This document shows positions 21,679-31,973 of a stretch of 64,000 nucleotides of DNA, piece by piece. A model generated the notes under the pieces. The model was not told where the DNA came from, did no database searches, and saw only the letters and a program-made list of their open reading frames with translations. Source of the stretch: Maea johnstoni (lineage: Eukaryota; Annelida; Polychaeta; Spionida; Magelonidae); assembly GCA_963942565.1 (NCBI GenBank), contig OZ012697.1:24840375-24904374 (forward strand). Reading direction: 5' to 3'. Position 1 is the stretch's first letter. Every line of letters starts with the position of its first letter. A program made the position numbers and the translations under genes.

Positions 21679-22680
21679 AAATAAATATAAGTGTTTTACC
21701 GTAAAGCCTATGCACTAATTCAATAATGGTAATATGCGTGTGTTGTGAATACTAGATGCCCAAGTCCTTGGCCTCTTTGCCAGAGTGCTAAACCTGGAAA
21801 ACGCCAGAGAGAAAGACATTGTGATCTGACAACTAGCAGTTAAAGGAAAAGACTCAGCAAGCTTGACACAGAAAGTGAGATGCATCCTCTGGAAATACGA
21901 CCTGCCCAGTGCCTACGAATTAGTCACAGACACCCCCAGAAAAGAGGAATGGAAAAGAAAAGTTAGACAAGCAATCCAGCAATACTGGATGAAACACCTA
22001 AAACAACAAGCAACTGCAAAGAAGACCTTAAAATTTCTGAATACAGATGCCTACACCCCAGTGAAGCTACACCCTATCTGGGAAACAGTGGACATTGAGC
22101 AGTTTGATATAAAACGTGCACAAATCAAATCTAGACTGGTAACCGGCAGATACCTCTTACGGGAGGATGAAGTTCGATACAGAAAAATTAATCCCAGCTG
22201 CCAACTGTGCAAATCAGTAGAGAACCTACAACACTTCCTTCTAGAGTGCCCTACACTAGAGACAGCCAGGAAAGGGTATATGAACAAACTTACGGAGTCA
22301 ATAGCCAACTAGAATCTACCGTCCTAAAATCAAAACCCGAAATGATGATGCAATTCATCTTGGACTGCTCCAGACACTTCCATAATAAACCAAACAATGA
22401 CAATGCTATCAGAACCATTGAAACCATTAGTAGAAAATTGTGCTTCGCACCACACATTAAATGAAGTACTAGACTCAATACGGACAGGATGATGCAACAA
22501 CTACAACCCACGCCAGATGGCGGTTGCACTGAGGAAAAGTGCGGATATACAAGCGTGAAGTGAAGTGAAGGATATGCTTTAACAACCCACGGTAGCGGTC
22601 ATAAAAGAGAAATTAAATATACGCGTTGTAGCGTAAAGCCCATGCATTAATTCAACAATGGTAATATGCGTGTGTTGTGA
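21679..22680. repeat. 70-bp direct repeats flanking a LINE fragment
   Basis: The segments 21679-21748 and 22611-22680 are direct repeats with about 8 differences in 70, sharing for example AATGGTAATATGCGTGTGTT. They enclose the LINE fragment at 21750-22575. They are far longer than a usual LINE target duplication. Confidence 0.75.
21750..22575 (+). mobile_element. CR1/Jockey-like LINE, 3' part of ORF2
   Basis: The frame reads AQIKSRLVTGRYLL followed by a CCHC-type knuckle CQLCKSVENLQHFLLEC, typical of the C-terminus of jockey/CR1-group reverse transcriptase proteins. A frameshift lies near 22300, after which FILDCSRHF continues the same region. The 3' end carries a short tandem tail, GTGAA repeated (22555-22570), as in families that end in microsatellite-like repeats. 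It is 5' truncated. Confidence 0.75.
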
Positions 22681-22817
22681 CGTGCAGCGTTTATTTTCCT
22701 TAGAAACTGGCGCCAAAATCGCGTACATGATACCCACGCGCCATTGTCTTTTTCAGCATTAACTGCATAGCTCGCAATACATGCTGGCACTACGGGTAGA
22801 CGATTGCAGCTATGTTA

Positions 22818-22972
22818 ACCCTTACGCTGCTGGTTGCTAATTTTGCCATCCAAAATCATTCAAAATACCTGAACACTTAATGGCAACCCTGGCATATGGG
22901 TACTCATCTGAGAGTACTCTACTATCCAATAATTACCAACATGACAGGGTTTAGGTGGTATTAAAAAATCTT
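22818..22972 (+). repeat. Dispersed repeat family A
   Basis: Starts ACCCTTACGCTGCTGGTTGC and ends ACCAACATGACAGGGTTT, with GGGTACTCAT in the middle. The closest copy is 56391-56556; reversed copies lie at 32930-33075, 31893-31969 and 10-92. Terminal inverted repeats are short (ACCCT...AGGGT). Confidence 0.65.
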
Positions 22973-22980
22973 TGCATCCT

Positions 22981-23888
22981 TATTTTTGGGGTGAAAGTAG
23001 CTTATTTTATTATTCCTCACGTGAAGATTCTTGATTCTGATTGGTCAAGGGCCATGGATTAATCGTCATGATTTCCTCACTACTGAGGGACAGGCTGTTG
23101 TCCTTCACAGCTCATGAATTAATTGAATAATTCACGGCAACAGCCATGAATCAATGGAATAATCACCGCTACCGGTGAAACTAGGTCAATGAGCTCGATG
23201 CGCATGCATGCATATTAAACATCAGCCATCGCCGACGTGAAATCAACAAGGCTGACCGCCTCAAATTTAAAATCGTGCCAAACAGGCACCAGGCAGCGGA
23301 TTTTTATCAAATGAAGATAGAATTATACAAACAAATAAGGTATGGTACGAACGTGACTGGTTTTGGGGGGTGTTTCAAGTTATAAATATGAGCGCCCAGT
23401 TATCTTGATGCAGATGCTATTTCATAAATGCTCGAATCTCTAAGTTAGAGTCTAAAAACTGTGATGAGGCCAAAATACAGCATATACTAAACAAAGGCCG
23501 GTATCACAGTTAGAGCTGCTTGAACTAATAAAGACAGTAAAAGTACAAACAAACAAATAAGGTTCTGTGACTTGTTGATACATAAGCACCTAGATTGATT
23601 AAAAGGTGGTATCAATAAATGGAGTATAAACGTTTTCTGATACAAATTTTATTTGAAAAAGGAAGCGAAACATCGAGTAGACTTATTTGTTCATGTTTTC
23701 AGAAATTTTTCTGAGTCAAACTGAAAATTTTCTCCAGTTGTACATTTTGGGGCTTCTGTTGCACTCTGATGCGTCAATGCAACAATCTCTGTTATTGTAA
23801 TTTGTAAATTTTTTACATAAGAGTATTTATCCAAAATTTCTTGTGTTTATCATTTTTCCCACTTTCTGTGTTTTGTATGTTGTTCGGT
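22981..23888. other. No gene seen
   Basis: The stretch has CCAAT-like (TGATTGGTCA, 23036) and CACGTG (23017) words and moderate CpG content near 23200-23270, but no exon could be supported. Confidence 0.4.
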
Positions 23889-23898
23889 ATAATAAAAC

Positions 23899-24024
23899 AA
23901 ATATGACATCCCTGTGTGCTGTACAATAGGAATAACTCCCCCTCGAGAGGATTGTTGCCTCGGGCGACAATCGTCTCTCGGGCGAGTTATTCCTGTTGAA
24001 CACCACACAGGGATGTCATATTTG
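23899..24024. mobile_element. Palindromic MITE with 8-bp direct repeats
   Basis: The 126-bp sequence folds almost entirely on itself: CAAATATGACATCCCTGTGT at the left is inverted at the right end, and GGAATAACTC...GAGTTATTCC pairs further in. It is flanked by TATAATAA at 23889-23896 and 24025-24032, an 8-bp direct repeat offset by two bases on the left. The 8-bp length would fit a hAT-type insertion; the terminal bases are not typical, so the superfamily is open. Confidence 0.7.
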
Positions 24025-24032
24025 TATAATAA

Positions 24033-24905
24033 CGCATGCCTGTGTTTGCTGTGATCATTTATATTTTTACTAAATGCAATCAAAATTAATCAGAAGAAGT
24101 GCAAGTCTAAAAAAATCCACTTAAAATATAGATTATTTTACCTTTAGTTTTTTAATTGAGAATTGTCGTGGAACTGTTTACTCTGCTCCTATATCTAGTG
24201 TATTAGGCTCACAAGCCATGCACAGCAGGTTAGCTACCGTAGATCTATGTAAGAGTTTGCTATTCACCTACTTGCACCGTATGCACAGCTTCACAGTTTG
24301 TAGTGAGTTCGTGGCGTGACAAAATTGTTCCAAGCAGTAAAGGAGCGTGCGGTGATAAGAGAAGTCTGTTGATTTCATATCTGCTAATATTAACAATTGT
24401 GGTAAGTACATATTGAAGGGAATACCGGCTCTCAACTTGGAAAGGGAAGCAAGCTATCAGTTTCACAAATTATAAGTCAAACTGAATGTGGCGGGCGACA
24501 TCTGGTGGTCATTTATATTACTAAAATGCGAATATGAGTACAGGCAACTCTGCTTTTATTTTTAAAATCTGGACTGATGCTGATGGTAAATTTCTCTCCG
24601 TATTAGGCAAAATCTTGATTATACATGACATGAGCCGATGATTGGCGATGTAGAATGCAACAGGCATGCAGGGCAATTCGGCAAAGCGTGTAAATTTCCA
24701 AAAATATAGATGTAATCCCCGCCCATTGATCACCCCTTACTTTACCTGACCCTCCCCCCCCCCCCCACTTCCCACCGTCTATTTACCTTTCATTCTTCCA
24801 CCTTTTGTTAGGTGAGGACATGTTTTATTGACGGCTTGGAGCAATGGCGTAGGCGGGCATTACATTAGTTGAGAGGGCACGCTTGGTTCATGAGATCGTC
24901 GGTCC
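24033..24905. other. No gene seen
   Basis: A poly-C tract lies at about 24753. No exon or RNA gene is recognised. Confidence 0.5.
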
Positions 24906-24913
24906 GGATTACA

Positions 24914-25550
24914 CAGGGTTGGCAGTTTCTTCCGAGGGGCGGTTTCTTCCATGGGAAGACGTGTTTTCTTCCGTCCTGGAAGAAAAAGGTTTCTTCCATT
25001 TATTCCACATTTCGGAAGAAACCTATCTCTTCCACTCCTTTTCGTAGAATTTTTCATTGATGAAAAGGAATAGTATGAAATCAAATGAGCAGCATTCTGC
25101 TTTGCCAGCGTGAGTAGTTGAACTCATGATACAGCTTCACTCTGCTTGTGCATCATCTGCATCCATTTACTGAGTCTTTCCATCACTCGGCAAGCCTCGT
25201 CCCAAGACACAAAATCACTCACTCGTGTAAGATTCCTCCTCTTTCCATCCACTCGTGATGGAACCTCTATGTCTCACTTTTGCACCCGTTTGCGTATGGT
25301 TAACTATTAAGACTGAGCATGTATAGGGTCAAAATGGACATAAGCAACATGAGTGCAAAAATGGTGGGGAAACCTAAAACATAACTTATTGTATAGAAAA
25401 CTATTGGAAAAATATTTCAACTCTATATCATAGCTCCCATTCTATGATTCTTCCATTTCTTCCGGGAGAAACCGGGAAAATATGGAAGAAACTAGGTTTC
25501 TTCCGACGTCCTGGAAGAAATAGGTTTCTTCCGGAAGGAACCCAACCCTG
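24914..25550. mobile_element. Non-autonomous hAT transposon
   Basis: The 637-bp element starts CAGGGTTGG and ends CCAACCCTG, and is flanked by an exact 8-bp duplication GGATTACA (24906-24913, 25551-25558). These are hAT hallmarks. Both subterminal regions (about 150 bp on the left, 110 bp on the right) carry many copies of GGTTTCTTCC or its reverse complement; in hAT elements such repeats bind the transposase. The interior is non-coding. The exact duplication suggests a fairly recent insertion. Confidence 0.92.
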
Positions 25551-25559
25551 GGATTACAG

Positions 25560-26569
25560 TACACTTTTAAACCTTAAACGGTAAAGAGTATACTGCAAAA
25601 ATCATCCGGAAAATTAGCCAGAGTCCGGATTAAATTGTCCAGATTAAACATTGAAATTTCCATATAAACGCATAGGAAGGGACCGGGACCTTCCAATCTG
25701 TACGGTTAAGACGAAAATCTGGATTATACAGGTCCGAAATATGCGGAGTTGCCTGTATTTATGAGGTCAAGGACGTTTGCCTCATGGTGTTGAGAGTTGG
25801 GTATGGTTTGAATATGGCGAGGCAGTATTATAGACAAGTGCAATCTTTATTTCGTCACCTGCCACGAACAGTGTTTTCTTGGTTGCAATCAGTAACTCTG
25901 ACTAGAGCTAACTGGAATGTTTGACCACTCTCGCGTGTGCAAGTTGTCTACATCGTCATTAACTAAGTACTAGCAGAGGCCGCGATTGCCCGCGAAGGGT
26001 CTTTATGTTGAATGACAAGCTATCATATCAGTGTGTTGAACGGTACAATCATAGGGATCCAATATCCAAATAATAGTGCGCAGTTTAATAAATGCAGAAT
26101 CCATGGGTGCGCAAAGTACGCATTAATTAAATTGCCGCAATATTGACACGGTTTACAGTATATCTTAATAATTCTTTCAGTATGATATTAGCATCACCTA
26201 TAGCCTATAGGCTTATCACCTATGAAACTTGATTTTAGAAATTATGCATTATCTAAAGCAATGAGAAAACAGAAAAAGTAAATAAAAAAATGATTTAAGT
26301 GGTATTAAAAGGAGTTATAGATATCAAAGTAACACATTGCTTATTTCTAGAATCATGAAATAAGTATGAAGTTCCATTCAATTGTTTTTCATCTAGTTAA
26401 TCCATCTTCACATCATGTGTGTTTGCCTAATCTATCTCAACTTAAGGAATTGGAAATTAAAACTCACATTTTCAGAAAATGTAGATGCTTAGCTTTCCCC
26501 CTACAATAGTTTTATATTAATTGTATAAGACTTCCGCTTGACTGGCCCAAATGTGGATAATAACCCTCC
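25560..26569. other. No gene seen
   Basis: AT-rich DNA upstream of the intact zinc-finger gene. An upstream non-coding exon of that gene must lie somewhere 5' of 27192, but its position could not be read. Confidence 0.4.
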
Positions 26570-26572
26570 TTA

Positions 26573-26795
26573 GGCCTAAAAAAAGAAATTGTTTGTTTCC
26601 TGTAACGGTCTGAAATAAAATAGGGTAGGTAAAAAAAGATTTTTTTGCATTATTTTTTTGGTCAAAAATGTGAGTTTTATGCATGTTTTATGTTGATTGG
26701 GAGTTGGGAGGGCCAAAAAACTTTAGGGTAGGGATTTTTTTTAATAAAAACTTGTTAGGGTAGGGTTACAGGAAACAAACAACTTTTTTTAGGCC
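26573..26795 (+). mobile_element. PIF/Harbinger-type MITE, copy 2
   Basis: Starts GGCCTAAAAAAAG and ends TTTTTTTAGGCC, with TTA on both sides (26570-26572, 26796-26798). Its 223 bp match copies at 12047 and 39277 through the interior as well. Confidence 0.88.
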
Positions 26796-26836
26796 TTAGG
26801 CTACACATGCATATATGCATGGTTGCTAACAATGAC

Positions 26837-26960
26837 AGGGCTCAACATTAACTTTTGAAGGCACTTGCCAAGTGGGGCAGGTAAACTTTATTTTCTACCT
26901 GCCCGACACTATTTTGACCTGCCCTGCAAAAGGTGCCATAGAATGAACATGAAAGTGACT
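26837..26960 (+). mobile_element. hAT-like CAGGGCTC-family fragment (left end)
   Basis: Begins CAGGGCTCAACATTAAC, the terminus of the copies at 40419 and 43644, but the following ACCTGCCC-rich sequence differs. It may be a related subfamily. Confidence 0.4.
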
Positions 26961-27192
26961 TTTCTGTATGTACTATACTTGTTGAATTGACTCTTTTCCA
27001 GCTGTAGCTTTATCTGTACTGTTGAAAAGATTTCGCATTTCCCTTGTGTCATAGTATCTCTGAAGTAACATTATGAAATCTTAGCAATCTGGACTCACAA
27101 TCTCGACTCACAAGTGTTATTAAACCCAACTGTACAACAGTACAATCATTGCTTTTGTATGTTGATGTTTTATTTCTATTCTTATTTTGTAG

Positions 27193-27359
27193 ATTTGGTG
27201 GGTCCTAAGGAAACTGCGATTCCTGAGAAGAAGGAAAGTCAAGTGTGCTGCCATTGAATGTCATGTGACACCTGGATGACCTTCACCTTCACACATCATC
27301 TCTGTGCTCAGTGTTCAACCAAGGATTTACTAAAGATAACGATATAAAGAACTTTTAAA
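27193..27359 (+). other. 5' untranslated part of the zinc-finger exon
   Basis: A strong splice acceptor (TTATTTCTATTCTTATTTTGTAG) ends at 27192. Between it and the ATG at 27360 one frame is open for about 20 codons, LVGPKETAIPEKKESQVCCH, before TGA; in the ATG frame there is an upstream stop TAA at 27345. The exon therefore begins as leader, or as the end of an alternative short product. Confidence 0.6.
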
Positions 27360-30300
27360 ATGGAATCAAATGTGAACGGAATGCACAAAATGCATGATAA
27401 AAACAACATAACTCTCACCCCTACCTCACAGCAGGAACTCAGTCACTCAGTTTACATACAGGAGCCTCTGGATCCAGAAGTCGTGGTCAAGAGGGAGATC
27501 GTTGAGGAAGACTTCGGGAGTGGTGCCGTGCAAATGGAAAACATGCAAGGACAATGTCCAGACAAAGGATATACCGAGGAAACTTCTCTGGACGGTGTTC
27601 AACTGTGGCAGGTGAAAAAGGAACCATCAGAATCGGAAAACCCTAAGTCCTCATATCATCAAGATTTCGCTGTGCACAAAGAGACAGTTGATGGGGGTAC
27701 AGTTACCGAGCCAATGAAAGTTGAAGCTAGAGTTACAGAGCCAAGTAGAGTTGTTGGTATTTCACTTCTCAAGCCAACAAAAGTCTCTGGTGCAGGTTTG
27801 GAATCTATTATCCTTCATAAGCAGCCATTCCCGGGTAGTGTACCAATCACCATTAGTTCTGCTACTGAACCAAAGAACGTTACCTTCACTACCATTGGAT
27901 ACACCAGCCTCCAGAATGATCGCAGCTTACCAATCGCAAACAGAGCTTGTTCAGAGACCATGAAGATAGAACCCTCACAGAGTAGTGATCAGGATCCTGA
28001 ACATTCAGAGAGAGAGGACGGAGGTAGGTCAGATATTAAAGACATGAAACAGGTCCTGCCCGGAGTTGAGAATGAGAACTCATGTAAAGATGGTGCCTCT
28101 GAACATTCAAAGAGAGCGGTAGAAACAAAAAGGACAGAAACTGAAGCTGCAGGAAGAGTGTCAACAAAGGTTCAGCAAAAGGCCTCGAATAAAGAAGCTT
28201 TTGGACCTGGAAAAGTTCTCGTTTCCATACTTAACAGATCCAAGCAAACTAATTTAGTGGTGAAAAGTGAACAACTAGTAAGTGAAGACACAGTGCAAAA
28301 AGCCCTTCTGGCTTTAAAGTATAAAAATCTCAGAGGGAGCTTAAAGAACAATTGGTCCTTTCTTTACAACTGCACCCTGTTATGGTCTAATGAAAATTGC
28401 ATCGAGTACCTGAAGTTCTACCACGGTGAAGCAACTACGATCCAGCTCTCAGTGAAGATTCGGTCAGATTTTACGCCCCTTATTCAGGTTCATGGCAAGC
28501 ATGTCAGCTTTGAACATGAATTCTGGTCTGGATTACCTGAGAAGTATACAACACCAGCTGATATAGTCAAACTTCTGAACAAACTTTATTGTTTTAAAGT
28601 ATGCGTAGGCAATCCGGATAGAGAGTACCAATCACTGATCAAAAGTCATGTAGAATCGTGCCAGCCGCCACAGGCATATGTGGAAGGAGATTTTGGGGCG
28701 GTCAAAGATGGGGTATTGTACACATCTTCTATTCGGTCAATCGCATGTGAATTACTGACTAAGAACAAGCGGTGCAAGAAGTGTCTCTTGTATCGGAATA
28801 CGCTTATAAAAGCGAAAAAACAAGTGTCAAAGGACAAACAAAATGCCCCCTCCGATCTCACGACCAACAAAAAGGCGCACAGTCAAATGAATTCTGAGGA
28901 GCTCACCGCCAAGTTAGAACAGGCTCTGGAACAAGCAAAGACTCTCTCTGAAGAAAAAGAACTGCTTCGGCAACAGATGACCAGGACGGATGATGCCCTC
29001 AAAAAGTCTGGCGGAACTATCGGTACAACCTTCATAACTGGAGGTGAATTAAACATGGGAACGTACTTGTCAACCAGTGTACCTCAGTTAAATGATTTCA
29101 CTATCGTAACAGAAAGCAATGACCATGACACACCTGCACACAAAGAAGATGGGAGCAAGGTTGGAACCACAACTATGGTTGTCCCCAAAGAGATGTCCAC
29201 AAATAAGGACTTTCAGGCAGAGATTGGGTCACAGGGTGGAAACGGCCACTTAAATATGGTGAACATGCAGGGGAAAGACCACTTAAATATGGTGTACATG
29301 CAGGGGAAAGACCACTTAAATATGGTGAACATGCAGGGGAAAGACCACTTAAATATGCAGGGGAAAGACCACTCAAATATGGTGAACATGCAGGGGATAG
29401 ACCACCCAAATATGGTGCACATGCAGGGGAAAGACCACTTAAATATGGTGAACATGCAGGGGAAAGACCACTTAAATATGGTGCACATGCAGGGGAAAGA
29501 CCACTCAAATATGGTGAACATGCAGGGGATAGCCCACCCAAATATGGTGCACATGCACGGGAAAGACCACCCAAATATGGTGAACATGCAGGGGATAGAC
29601 CGCCCAAATATGGTGCACGTACAGGGGAAAGACCACCCAAATATGGTGAACATGCAGGGGAACAACCACTCAAATATGATAAACATGCCTGGGAATGCGC
29701 TCTTAGATATAGTGCATATGCAGATTAGAGACCAATTTGATAAAGTAGTGAAAGACAACCTAAATATGGTGCAAGATTGTGATGTCAATAAGAGAAACGA
29801 GTTGGACGCAAAATTCAACACTCCTCTGATGTTACCGCAAAATCTTGACAACTCTTCAGCATCTCAGATAGGAGTGCATCATAAGGATGAAAAGCCCATT
29901 CAGTCCAATGACACTGCTGAAATGTTTGACGATTCTCATCCTGTGGCCGCTCCGAAGAATCCTCATCCAGACTTAGAACGTAGTCTTCCCTCTCTAGTGC
30001 TGCACAGTGAATCGCACCAGAGCACGGACATGCATGATTGCAAGGAGTGTGGAAAAGCCTTTCCACGATTACAATACCTGAAGAAGCATGCGAGAACTCA
30101 TCAGGCAAGAAAAACATTTAAATGTAGGCGTTGTAAGAAAATATTCCCAAGTCTGTCCATTTTAGTGGCTCACAGAAAAGTTCATGCTGATGAAAAACGC
30201 GTCAAACGTGAGAGGAAATGTGACAAGTGTGGAAAGGCTTTCTCGAACGTTGTTCAGTTACGATCACATACTATAAGAGAGCATTGGGAGGATAACCAAT

Positions 30301-31451
30301 TCAAGTGTAATAAGTGTGACAAGGTATTCTCTCAGTATTCTGCTTTAATAATGCACAAAAGGACCCACATAGTAGGGAAGCCCTTCAAGTGTTGCATTTG
30401 CAATGGGGCTTATACTTCAAGCTATGGTCTGACGGCTCATATGAAAAGACATACTGGTGAGAGACCGTACAAATGTACACAATGCAGCAAGGCCTACTTC
30501 TCATCCACATCTCTCAAATGCCATATGAGAATTCATACAGGTGAAAGGCCCTATAAATGTAAACCATGTGGCAAAGCCTATATCTCCTTCTCCTCTTTGC
30601 ATGATCACATGGTGGTTCACAGTGGTGAAAAGCCATATAAATGTGAGTATTGTGATAAAGGCTTTCATACATCAGGCAGTTTAACAACCCATAGGAAAAC
30701 TCATACAGATGAAAAGCCCTACAAGTGTGATCTTTGTCCGAAGGCTTTTTCCAGATTGGGTACCTTGAAAATGCATGGAGTAATTCACACAGGTGAAAAA
30801 CCTTACAAGTGTAAGCTGTGCAACATGGCGTTTAATAATAAGGGTAATTTGACAAGACACCACATAGTTCACTCTGGTGAAAAAACCCACCAATGTGAAC
30901 AATGTGGTAAGAGATTTGCAACGTCCACAAAATTGAAGGAACATCTGATGGTTCATAATGGGGAAAAACGTAAACAGTATGGAAAGTCAAAGCCAAAGTC
31001 CTTTAAGTGTGAAATATGTGAGAAGGGATATACGCATGCAAGTTATTACAAGATACACATGAGGATCCATACTGGGGAAAGACCTTACCAATGCGAAGTA
31101 TGTGACAAGTCCTTCAGTCAGAAGGGAAGTTTAACTTCACACATGATGGTGCACACAGAAGCGAAGCCTTTTCAATGTAATCTTTGTGAGAAGGCATTTA
31201 AACTCAAGATATCTCTAAAACAGCATGCACTTACTCACAGCGGTGAGAAGCCCCACAAGTGTGAGCAATGTGGACTCGCTTTTGGTTCTAAAAGTAATCT
31301 CAAGAGACACCAGCTTACTCACACTGGTGAGAAACCATTTCAGTGTGAGCAGTGTGGGAAAGCATTTATTCAATCTACTCACCTTATTGCTCATATTAAG
31401 ACTCACACGTCCAGGTCCAGCAATGCTGGTAGCCGGACCAAGGCAGACTAG
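27360..31451 (+). CDS. C2H2 zinc-finger protein, 16 fingers, with in-frame minisatellite
   Basis: The uninterrupted frame encodes 1363 residues; the ATG is preceded by an in-frame stop at 27345. Residues 1-300 are acidic and disordered-looking, with five matches to the SUMO consensus (VKRE, VKKE, MKVE, MKIE, VKSE). Residues 310-485 form a Cys-containing globular region (from TVQKALLALKYK to RCKKCLLYRNTL) of unknown family, followed by a short coiled coil (510-545). Residues 628-780 are an 11-residue tandem repeat (HLNMVNMQGKD). Residues 893-1350 hold 16 C2H2 fingers, many joined by TGEKPY linkers, as in DNA-binding arrays. A nuclear DNA-binding regulator is the likely role; the target is unknown. 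The finger half is duplicated as a pseudogene at 9.9-11.2 kb. Confidence 0.93.
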   Translation: MESNVNGMHKMHDKNNITLTPTSQQELSHSVYIQEPLDPEVVVKREIVEEDFGSGAVQMENMQGQCPDKGYTEETSLDGVQLWQVKKEPSESENPKSSYHQDFAVHKETVDGGTVTEPMKVEARVTEPSRVVGISLLKPTKVSGAGLESIILHKQPFPGSVPITISSATEPKNVTFTTIGYTSLQNDRSLPIANRACSETMKIEPSQSSDQDPEHSEREDGGRSDIKDMKQVLPGVENENSCKDGASEHSKRAVETKRTETEAAGRVSTKVQQKASNKEAFGPGKVLVSILNRSKQTNLVVKSEQLVSEDTVQKALLALKYKNLRGSLKNNWSFLYNCTLLWSNENCIEYLKFYHGEATTIQLSVKIRSDFTPLIQVHGKHVSFEHEFWSGLPEKYTTPADIVKLLNKLYCFKVCVGNPDREYQSLIKSHVESCQPPQAYVEGDFGAVKDGVLYTSSIRSIACELLTKNKRCKKCLLYRNTLIKAKKQVSKDKQNAPSDLTTNKKAHSQMNSEELTAKLEQALEQAKTLSEEKELLRQQMTRTDDALKKSGGTIGTTFITGGELNMGTYLSTSVPQLNDFTIVTESNDHDTPAHKEDGSKVGTTTMVVPKEMSTNKDFQAEIGSQGGNGHLNMVNMQGKDHLNMVYMQGKDHLNMVNMQGKDHLNMQGKDHSNMVNMQGIDHPNMVHMQGKDHLNMVNMQGKDHLNMVHMQGKDHSNMVNMQGIAHPNMVHMHGKDHPNMVNMQGIDRPNMVHVQGKDHPNMVNMQGNNHSNMINMPGNALLDIVHMQIRDQFDKVVKDNLNMVQDCDVNKRNELDAKFNTPLMLPQNLDNSSASQIGVHHKDEKPIQSNDTAEMFDDSHPVAAPKNPHPDLERSLPSLVLHSESHQSTDMHDCKECGKAFPRLQYLKKHARTHQARKTFKCRRCKKIFPSLSILVAHRKVHADEKRVKRERKCDKCGKAFSNVVQLRSHTIREHWEDNQFKCNKCDKVFSQYSALIMHKRTHIVGKPFKCCICNGAYTSSYGLTAHMKRHTGERPYKCTQCSKAYFSSTSLKCHMRIHTGERPYKCKPCGKAYISFSSLHDHMVVHSGEKPYKCEYCDKGFHTSGSLTTHRKTHTDEKPYKCDLCPKAFSRLGTLKMHGVIHTGEKPYKCKLCNMAFNNKGNLTRHHIVHSGEKTHQCEQCGKRFATSTKLKEHLMVHNGEKRKQYGKSKPKSFKCEICEKGYTHASYYKIHMRIHTGERPYQCEVCDKSFSQKGSLTSHMMVHTEAKPFQCNLCEKAFKLKISLKQHALTHSGEKPHKCEQCGLAFGSKSNLKRHQLTHTGEKPFQCEQCGKAFIQSTHLIAHIKTHTSRSSNAGSRTKAD
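29236..29700 (+). repeat. 33-bp coding minisatellite
   Basis: About 14 copies of a 33-bp unit (core AATATGGTGAACATGCAGGG) encode the HLNMVNMQGKD repeat. One unit is shortened by 12 bp, which keeps the frame. Variation among units (HL/HS/HP, VN/VH/VY, KD/ID) is concentrated at a few positions. Open frames on the opposite strand are by-products of the repeat. Confidence 0.92.
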
Positions 31452-31511
31452 TATGTACAGCAGCATTCACGGGGGGAGATCAACTCATGAGATCACCTAC
31501 TAACTTTACTG

Positions 31512-31512
31512 A

Positions 31513-31580
<68 letters not shown>

Positions 31581-31592
31581 TTACTACCTCTC

Positions 31593-31646
<54 letters not shown>

Positions 31647-31676
31647 TACTCTACTACTACTACTACTACTGCTGCT
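31512..31676 (+). repeat. (ACT)n microsatellite
   Basis: An imperfect trinucleotide array starting 60 bp after the zinc-finger stop codon, probably in the 3' untranslated region. An ATTAAA hexamer follows at about 31689. Confidence 0.95.
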
Positions 31677-31892
31677 TCCACTCCTACTATTAAAAGACCT
31701 TACTATATTGGTGATTTCTTTAGAACTGATTTATAGATCTTTTGGAAAACACTTTCAGGCTCGGAGTTCATCTTGGAAAATGTCATTTAGACTGGACACT
31801 CAGATTGATTTAAATTTACAGTTAGTAAACCACTAGTAGATCAAGTTGGGTTTAGCTTAGAAAGTATTACAGGAATGCTTTAAGGGCAAGGG

Positions 31893-31969
31893 AGGGTGTG
31901 TGCCAGGGTTTCAATCTTTTTTCAGCTTTTTTCAAATTTTTTGTATTGACCAAATTAGCCAGCAGCAGC
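31893..31969 (-). repeat. Dispersed repeat family A fragment
   Basis: Starts TGCCAGGGTTTCAATC and ends CCAAATTAGCCAGCAGCAG. It is cut at its right by the MITE at 31974. Confidence 0.55.
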
Positions 31970-31973
31970 TTAA

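Noticed and set aside
22981-23300. A promoter at the CACGTG and CCAAT-like words near 23.0 kb
   Set aside because: No exon or donor follows in either direction, and single words of this length are expected by chance.
29173-29851. Two long open frames on the strand opposite the zinc-finger minisatellite
   Set aside because: They repeat with the 33-bp unit and exist only because its length is a multiple of three.
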